A stretch of 18,510 bases of DNA from DAOTKC01 sp035449045 (GTDB lineage Bacteria > Bacillota > Clostridia > Christensenellales > CAG-917), in the NCBI GenBank assembly GCA_035449045.1, contig DAOTKC010000030.1, positions 1 to 18,510 on the forward strand. Reading direction: 5' to 3'. Positions 16,001-18,510 of the stretch are shown here, in pieces. The notes beneath the pieces are model-generated. The model ran no database searches, was not told the origin of the DNA, and saw nothing but the letters and a program-made list of their open reading frames with translations. Positions within the stretch are counted from its first letter, which is position 1, and every line of letters starts with the position of its first letter. The position numbers and the translations under genes were made by a program.

Positions 16001-16509
16001 GCCAGTCCTCCAAGTCCACTCCCGCGGGCGCCGTAGCCAAGTTCGCCGCGACGGGCAAGAAAACCAAGAAGAAGGACCTCGCGCTGCTCGCCATGGACTA
16101 CGGCTACGTCTACGTCGCTCAGGTTTCGATGGGCGCCGACAAGAACCAGTTCATCAAAGCGATAGCCGAGGCCGAAGCATATAAGGGTCCCTCCCTCATC
16201 ATCGCCTACTCGCCCTGCATCAACCACGGCATCAATATGATGAAGTCGCAAATCGAGATGAGAAAGGCCGTTGACTGCGGCTATTGGCAGCTCTTCCGCT
16301 ACAACCCGCAACTCGCCGGCACCGATACCAACCCGCTCATTCTCGACAGCAAGGACCCGACCGAGGACTACAAGACCTTCCTGATGGGCGAAACGCGCTA
16401 CGCATCCCTCACCAACCTCCATCCCGAGCTCGCCGCCGAGCTGTTCGCCAAGAACGAGAACGACGCGGCTAAAAAACGCGAATACTATAAGCGCCGCGCC
16501 GGCAAATAA
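13003..16509 (+). CDS. nifJ: Pyruvate:ferredoxin (flavodoxin) oxidoreductase
   Basis: Oxidatively decarboxylates pyruvate to acetyl-CoA and CO2 and reduces ferredoxin, a central step of anaerobic fermentation; cytosolic homodimer. 1168 residues, the normal single-chain length. The N-terminal thiamine-diphosphate partner domain contains YPITPSSAMAE and TASQGLLLM. A transketolase-C-like domain and the gamma-type domain (about 415-630) follow. Two ferredoxin clusters are bound by CIQCNQCSFVCP (Cys685/688/691/695) and CTGCNNCVTTCP (Cys739/742/745/749). The proximal-cluster Cys pair is C806/C809 in CSGCGETPY. The thiamine-diphosphate motif begins GGDGWAYDIG (962-971) and continues to EVYSNTGGQSS. 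Strong own promoter and GGAGG. Third positions are strongly C-rich, which creates long antisense frames. Monocistronic; the stop abuts structured element A. Confidence 0.99.
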   Translation: MKKMTIDGNTAASHVAYAFSEVAAIYPITPSSAMAESADEWAGAGRKNLFGNTVKITEMQSEAGAAGAVHGSLAAGAMTTTFTASQGLLLMIPNMYKISGELLPCVFHVSARALAAHALSIFGDHSDVMACRQTGFALLASGSVQECMDLSLVAHLSTLKASVPFLHFFDGFRTSHEVSKVDVIDYEEMRPLLDMEDVERFRRRALNPEHPHQQGTNQNPDIYFQNREAANKFYNEVPRITQAMMDKVAALTGRSYHLFDYYGAPDAEKVIVLMGSGTGAVEETVDYLNAKGQKTGLVKVRLYRPFCVNSFLAAIPKTAKFITVLDRTKEPGSIGEPLYLDVVSALAEAGLNVKVLCGRYGLGSKEFNPSMIYAIYENMDTANKNHFTVGINDDITGSSLKITKKIDAAPKGTISCKFYGLGSDGTVGANKNSIKIIGDHTEKYAQGYFAYDSKKSGGLTISHLRFGDLPIKSTYLIDYADFIACHNSSYVLRYDMLSDLKEGGTFLLNTIWTPEDLERELPASVKQAIAKKRAKFYILDGLKVITEVGASRGINTVMQAAFFKLANVIDYELAEKYMKEAIKKTYGKKGDAVVALNNACIDNAITALIEVKYPESWAEATEGAALAEVTDDLYFKSVIDPIINQKGDELPVSAFDPTGVVPVGTSKYEKRGIAVSVPEWIPENCIQCNQCSFVCPHATIRPALYTAEELAGKPESFYTKPAIGFKNYEYRIQVSPFDCTGCNNCVTTCPAKEKALRMIPVAESIEKEAKNWDYFASLPEISAEFNKNTVKNSQFKKPLFEFSGACSGCGETPYIKVITQLFGDRMVIANATGCSSIYGGSAPTCPYTTNDRGHGPAWANSLFEDNAEFGYGMKLAFAAKKAAIKTAIAAVRGGVPLPLIEAFEEWIAGSDDAEASKKAAAKIIELLDSAIESASSAEVKENLKYIKNNADSLVKKSVWIIGGDGWAYDIGYNGVDHVLASGEDVNLLVLDTEVYSNTGGQSSKSTPAGAVAKFAATGKKTKKKDLALLAMDYGYVYVAQVSMGADKNQFIKAIAEAEAYKGPSLIIAYSPCINHGINMMKSQIEMRKAVDCGYWQLFRYNPQLAGTDTNPLILDSKDPTEDYKTFLMGETRYASLTNLHPELAAELFAKNENDAAKKREYYKRRAGK

Positions 16510-16640
16510 AAAAAGGGATTGATAGGGCGCATCTTTGCGCGACAAAATTTCAGAGGCGGCTGACCGTGTATTATTTATACACTGGGTCAACCGCCTCTTC
16601 GTTTTTCGCTCAAATCTGCAACCCTCTGAATCCCTTTTTT
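16509..16640 (+). repeat. Structured 3' element, copy A (after nifJ)
   Basis: 132 bases beginning at the last base of the nifJ stop. The outer stem AAAAAAGGGATT (16509-16520) pairs with AATCCCTTTTTT (16629-16640), 12 bp perfect. GATAGGG (16521-16527) then faces CCCTCTG (16622-16628), five of seven paired. A 6x7 internal loop follows, then stem TTTGCGCGA (16534-16542) with TCGCTCAAA (16606-16614), one mismatch. Its ends match copy B on the opposite strand: 18 of 22 bases at the left (16521-16542) without gaps, and TCTGCAACCCTCTGA against TCCGCA-CCCTCTGA at the right. It could be a 3'-UTR RNA or a small hairpin-targeting repeat. Confidence 0.6.
16553..16597 (+). other. 45-base hairpin nested in element A
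   Basis: GAGGCGG (16553-16559) pairs with CCGCCTC (16591-16597), then TGACC with GGTCA, then GTGTA with TACAC (16578-16582), around a short AT loop with one mismatch and a two-base bulge. TTCGTTTTT follows, so it could act as a terminator for nifJ. Copy B has no comparable hairpin in its centre. Confidence 0.6.
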
Positions 16641-16670
16641 AACGCGAAGAAAATAACAAAAATATAATTT

Positions 16671-16699
16671 ATTAAAGCCGCCCTTAGGGCGGCTTTAAT
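16671..16699. terminator. Bidirectional terminator-like hairpin shared by nifJ and the permease gene
   Basis: Perfect 13-bp stem ATTAAAGCCGCCC (16671-16683) and GGGCGGCTTTAAT (16687-16699) with a TTA loop. A/T tails on both sides make it usable from either strand. It sits midway between elements A and B. Confidence 0.75.
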
Positions 16700-16720
16700 A
16701 TCCAAATAATTTACTTATTA

Positions 16721-16840
16721 GGCGGTGTCAGAGGGTGCGGATTGCCGCTAAAATAAAGGTTCAGGAAGGCGCCATATATGAAACATGTAACTGACGAGGG
16801 TTCTTTGTTTCTCGCGGCAAGATAGGCCCTATCACACCGC
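16721..16840 (-). repeat. Structured 3' element, copy B (at the permease stop codon)
   Basis: Read on the minus strand from 16840 to about 16721. Outer stem GCGGTGT (16840-16834, the last permease codons and the first base of the stop) pairs with ACACCGC (16728-16722), 7 bp perfect. GATAGGG (16833-16827) faces CCCTCTG (16735-16729). The second stem TTGCCGC (16820-16814) pairs with GCGGCAA (16748-16742), perfect. The inner ends match copy A, but the outer stem has a different sequence and is complementary only within this copy. The centre (about 16750-16810) shows little similarity to A. Confidence 0.55.
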
Positions 16841-18037
16841 TTTCAATGCGTCGATGGGGTTGAGGCGGGAAGCCTTGCGAGCGGGGAGTAGGCCGAAAAT
16901 AAGGCCGACGGCGATGGAGAAGCCCACCGAGAGTAAGACGGTGCTCGCCGAGAGGATGAAGGATGCGCCGATGATGTTGCAGGCGACGTAGGCTATGAAA
17001 ATGCCGACGGCGACGCCTGCGATGCCGCCGATAAGGCTTATTATGACGGCCTCGATTAAAAACTGAAGCAGTATCAAGCCGGGCTTGGCGCCCAGCGCCA
17101 GACGGAGGCCGATTTCGGAGGTGCGCTCCCTCACCGTGACAAGCATCATGTTCATGATGCCGATGCCGCCGACCAAAAGCGCGATGCTGGCTATGCCGCC
17201 CAGCATGCCGATGATGAGATCGGTGATGGTGACGACCATGTCCATTATCACTTTTTCGTTTTTAATCTTGAAATACGTGGGGTTGTTGTTAAATATTTCG
17301 AGCAGCAAATCCTCGGCGTTGCCAAAGACGCTTGACACTTTGTCGGTGTCCGAAACCTCGATGACGAGCTGCGTGATTTCGCCGAAAAGCAGGCGGTCGC
17401 GCGCCGTCGTATAGGGAATGAAAATAAATGAGTTATAATTCTCGTTGGGGCCGGAGATTTTTTCGACGACGTCCCACACCATAAACTCGTAGTTATCGAT
17501 ATAAATTATTGCGCCCCTCGGGTTTGTGTTGCCGAACATTTTATATGCGATTTCCGAGCCCAAAACGCAGGCGTTGTTTTTGCCCGTGACATCGGACTCG
17601 GTGATGCCGCGTCCGTATTTAACCTGAATTTGATTGGCGGGCGCGAAGAAATACTGGCTGGTGCCGAGCACGCTGGCAACGGTGGAATAACCGCCTGTCT
17701 GGGCGCTTCTCGGGTCGTTGGTGATGACTCGGGCGCCCGGTTTGACGAGGGTGGGCGAAACGGACGCGACATACTGAAGGTCGGCGAATTGCTCAATTTC
17801 CTCATCGGTGAAGCCCTTTTTAATGCTGCCCGCCGTCGACTGGCGGATTTCAATCGTTATGCGGTTGCCGCCAAGGCCGGTAAGCTGGTCGGTGACGGAG
17901 GAGGTGACGCCGCGCCCCAGCGTCATCAGCGCGATTATCGATGCAATGCCAATCAAAACGCCGAGAATCGACAGCGCCGTTCTCAACGTGTTTGTCCTGA
18001 GATTTTTAAAAGACATCAAAATAATTTCTTTAAGCAT
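16832..18037 (-). CDS. MacB/FtsX-type ABC transporter permease
   Basis: 401 residues. N-terminal membrane segment at about 20-40 (TALSILGVLIGIASIIALMTL), then a large extracytoplasmic MacB-like domain (about 45-265), then three membrane segments at about 272-300, 325-352 and 362-385. The signature GGIGIMNMMLVTVRERTSEIG followed by LRLALGA, and the C-terminal PARKASRLNPIDALKAV, are typical of MacB/SalY permeases. It works with the ATPase encoded 111 bases upstream. Family members export peptides, antibiotics or lipids, or act as mechanotransducers; the substrate cannot be told. AGGAAG lies unusually close to the ATG at 18037, and Met8 is an alternative start. The stop TGA lies within element B. 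Confidence 0.93.
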   Translation of the reverse strand: MLKEIILMSFKNLRTNTLRTALSILGVLIGIASIIALMTLGRGVTSSVTDQLTGLGGNRITIEIRQSTAGSIKKGFTDEEIEQFADLQYVASVSPTLVKPGARVITNDPRSAQTGGYSTVASVLGTSQYFFAPANQIQVKYGRGITESDVTGKNNACVLGSEIAYKMFGNTNPRGAIIYIDNYEFMVWDVVEKISGPNENYNSFIFIPYTTARDRLLFGEITQLVIEVSDTDKVSSVFGNAEDLLLEIFNNNPTYFKIKNEKVIMDMVVTITDLIIGMLGGIASIALLVGGIGIMNMMLVTVRERTSEIGLRLALGAKPGLILLQFLIEAVIISLIGGIAGVAVGIFIAYVACNIIGASFILSASTVLLSVGFSIAVGLIFGLLPARKASRLNPIDALKAV

Positions 18038-18148
18038 TGCTTCCTGTTGGGCGCGCCGCCGATATTTCTTGCTGTTTTACCCGCGCTTGTTATTCTTGCA
18101 AGCAATCTTACCGCTTCTCGTGCCAAAAGGCTTTTTAGCGGAATCGGC

Positions 18149-18510
18149 TTATTCTTGATAGAGTCTGCCGTCGAGAATGCGGACGGTGCGCTTGGCCTCT
18201 TTGGCTATCTCGACGTCGTGGGTGATAATGAGAATGGTCTTGCCTTCGCTCTCGTTTAGGTCTTTTAGCATATCTATGATTTGCCGTCCCGTGCGCTGGT
18301 CGAGCGCGCCCGTCGGCTCGTCGGCGAGGATTACAGCGGGGTCGTTGGCGAGCGCGCGCGCTATCGCTATTCTCTGCTGCTGGCCGCCCGAGAGTTGGCG
18401 CGGATAGTTTTTCATTTTGTCGGTCAGCCCGACGCGGTCAAGAAGTATGCCGGCCCGCTCCACGCGCTCTTCGGAAGGGATTTTGGCGTAAATCATGGGG
18501 AGCATGACAT
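18149..18510 (-). CDS. ABC transporter ATPase, MacB/LolD type (5' end outside window)
   Basis: The C-terminal 120 or so residues of the nucleotide-binding subunit, open to the window edge. Visible are VMLPMIYAKIPSEERVERA, typical of the region before the signature in LolD/MacB ATPases, then LSGGQQQRIAIARALAN, Walker B VILADEPTGALD, and switch His in LIITHDVEIA. The Walker A half is not in the window. It ends ILDGRLYQE, 111 bases before the permease start. Most likely the partner of that permease; an adaptor (HlyD-like) subunit may lie upstream, beyond the edge. Confidence 0.95.
   Translation of the reverse strand, partial: VMLPMIYAKIPSEERVERAGILLDRVGLTDKMKNYPRQLSGGQQQRIAIARALANDPAVILADEPTGALDQRTGRQIIDMLKDLNESEGKTILIITHDVEIAKEAKRTVRILDGRLYQE

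Noticed and set aside
12973..16590. Three long open frames on the minus strand opposite nifJ (472, 390 and 243 residues)
   Set aside because: They mirror the C-rich third positions of nifJ, have Gly/Val/Asp-rich low-quality composition, no ribosome binding sites, and no recognisable domains.
16509..16640. Element A as an ordinary MITE with terminal inverted repeats
   Set aside because: The outermost arms are not shared with copy B, unlike true terminal repeats, and no convincing target duplication flanks it. Kept only as an alternative in the findings.
16779..16826. 15-codon plus-strand frame MKHVTDEGSLFLAAR with AGGAAGG upstream
   Set aside because: Lies inside element B on its antisense strand; too short to support without expression or conservation data.
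16721..16840. Resemblance of the reversed element ends (CAGAGGGTGCG ... CCCTATC) to lysine riboswitch ends
   Set aside because: The element is too short for the L-box five-helix core, and in that orientation it points antisense into the end of the permease gene rather than leading a lysine gene. A cmscan run would settle it.

Overview
This window looks like chromosomal core sequence from an anaerobic Firmicute of the class Clostridia, probably an uncultured gut-type lineage. The case rests on four things. A full-length pyruvate:ferredoxin oxidoreductase (nifJ) is present. The order ecfA1-ecfA2-ecfT-truA-rplM-rpsI is characteristic of Firmicutes. Ribosome binding sites are strong (GGAGG type) and sigma-A-like promoters are clear. 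Both ammonia-dependent asparagine synthetase (asnA) and asnS are present. I see no phage, insertion sequence, CRISPR array, tRNA or rRNA gene.

Layout. Positions 1-546 (+) hold the 3' part of what reads as an IspD-IspF fusion of the MEP isoprenoid pathway. It converges on an unknown protein (748-1647, -) across a shared bidirectional terminator. Next comes a minus-strand cluster, read from 7615 down to 1802: a degenerate alpha/beta-hydrolase-like protein, lepB (signal peptidase I), asnS, asnA and galE, closed by a strong terminator. Divergent from it is an unknown helical 177-residue protein (7833-8366, +). A second minus-strand operon runs from 12786 to 8502: ecfA1, ecfA2 and ecfT (energy-coupling module for vitamin/metal uptake), truA, then rplM and rpsI behind their own promoter and a short leader hairpin resembling the L13 leader. 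Divergent from that operon, nifJ (13003-16509, +) has a near-consensus promoter. The window ends with a minus-strand MacB/LolCDE-like exporter: a permease, and an ATPase cut by the window edge.

Functional links. AsnA makes asparagine and AsnS charges tRNA-Asn with it. In the ECF cluster the 16-nt overlap, the ATGA junction and the TAATG junction suggest translational coupling of ecfA1, ecfA2, ecfT and truA. No substrate-specific S component is here, so the ECF module is probably shared by S components encoded elsewhere.

Most interesting structure. The 322 bases between the convergent nifJ and permease genes are not plain spacer. They hold two diverged copies of one structured element, in inverted orientation, each starting at the stop codon of its gene, with a shared bidirectional terminator between them. 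The copies share their inner ends. Their outer arms and second stem differ in sequence but stay self-complementary within each copy. That pattern fits a base-paired RNA (3'-UTR element), or a small repeat that inserts into hairpins at gene ends. Secondary observations are a hairpin that buries the start codon of the unknown 748-1647 gene, loss of the expected catalytic Ser and His in the hydrolase-like protein, and a stem spanning the stop codon of the 177-residue protein.
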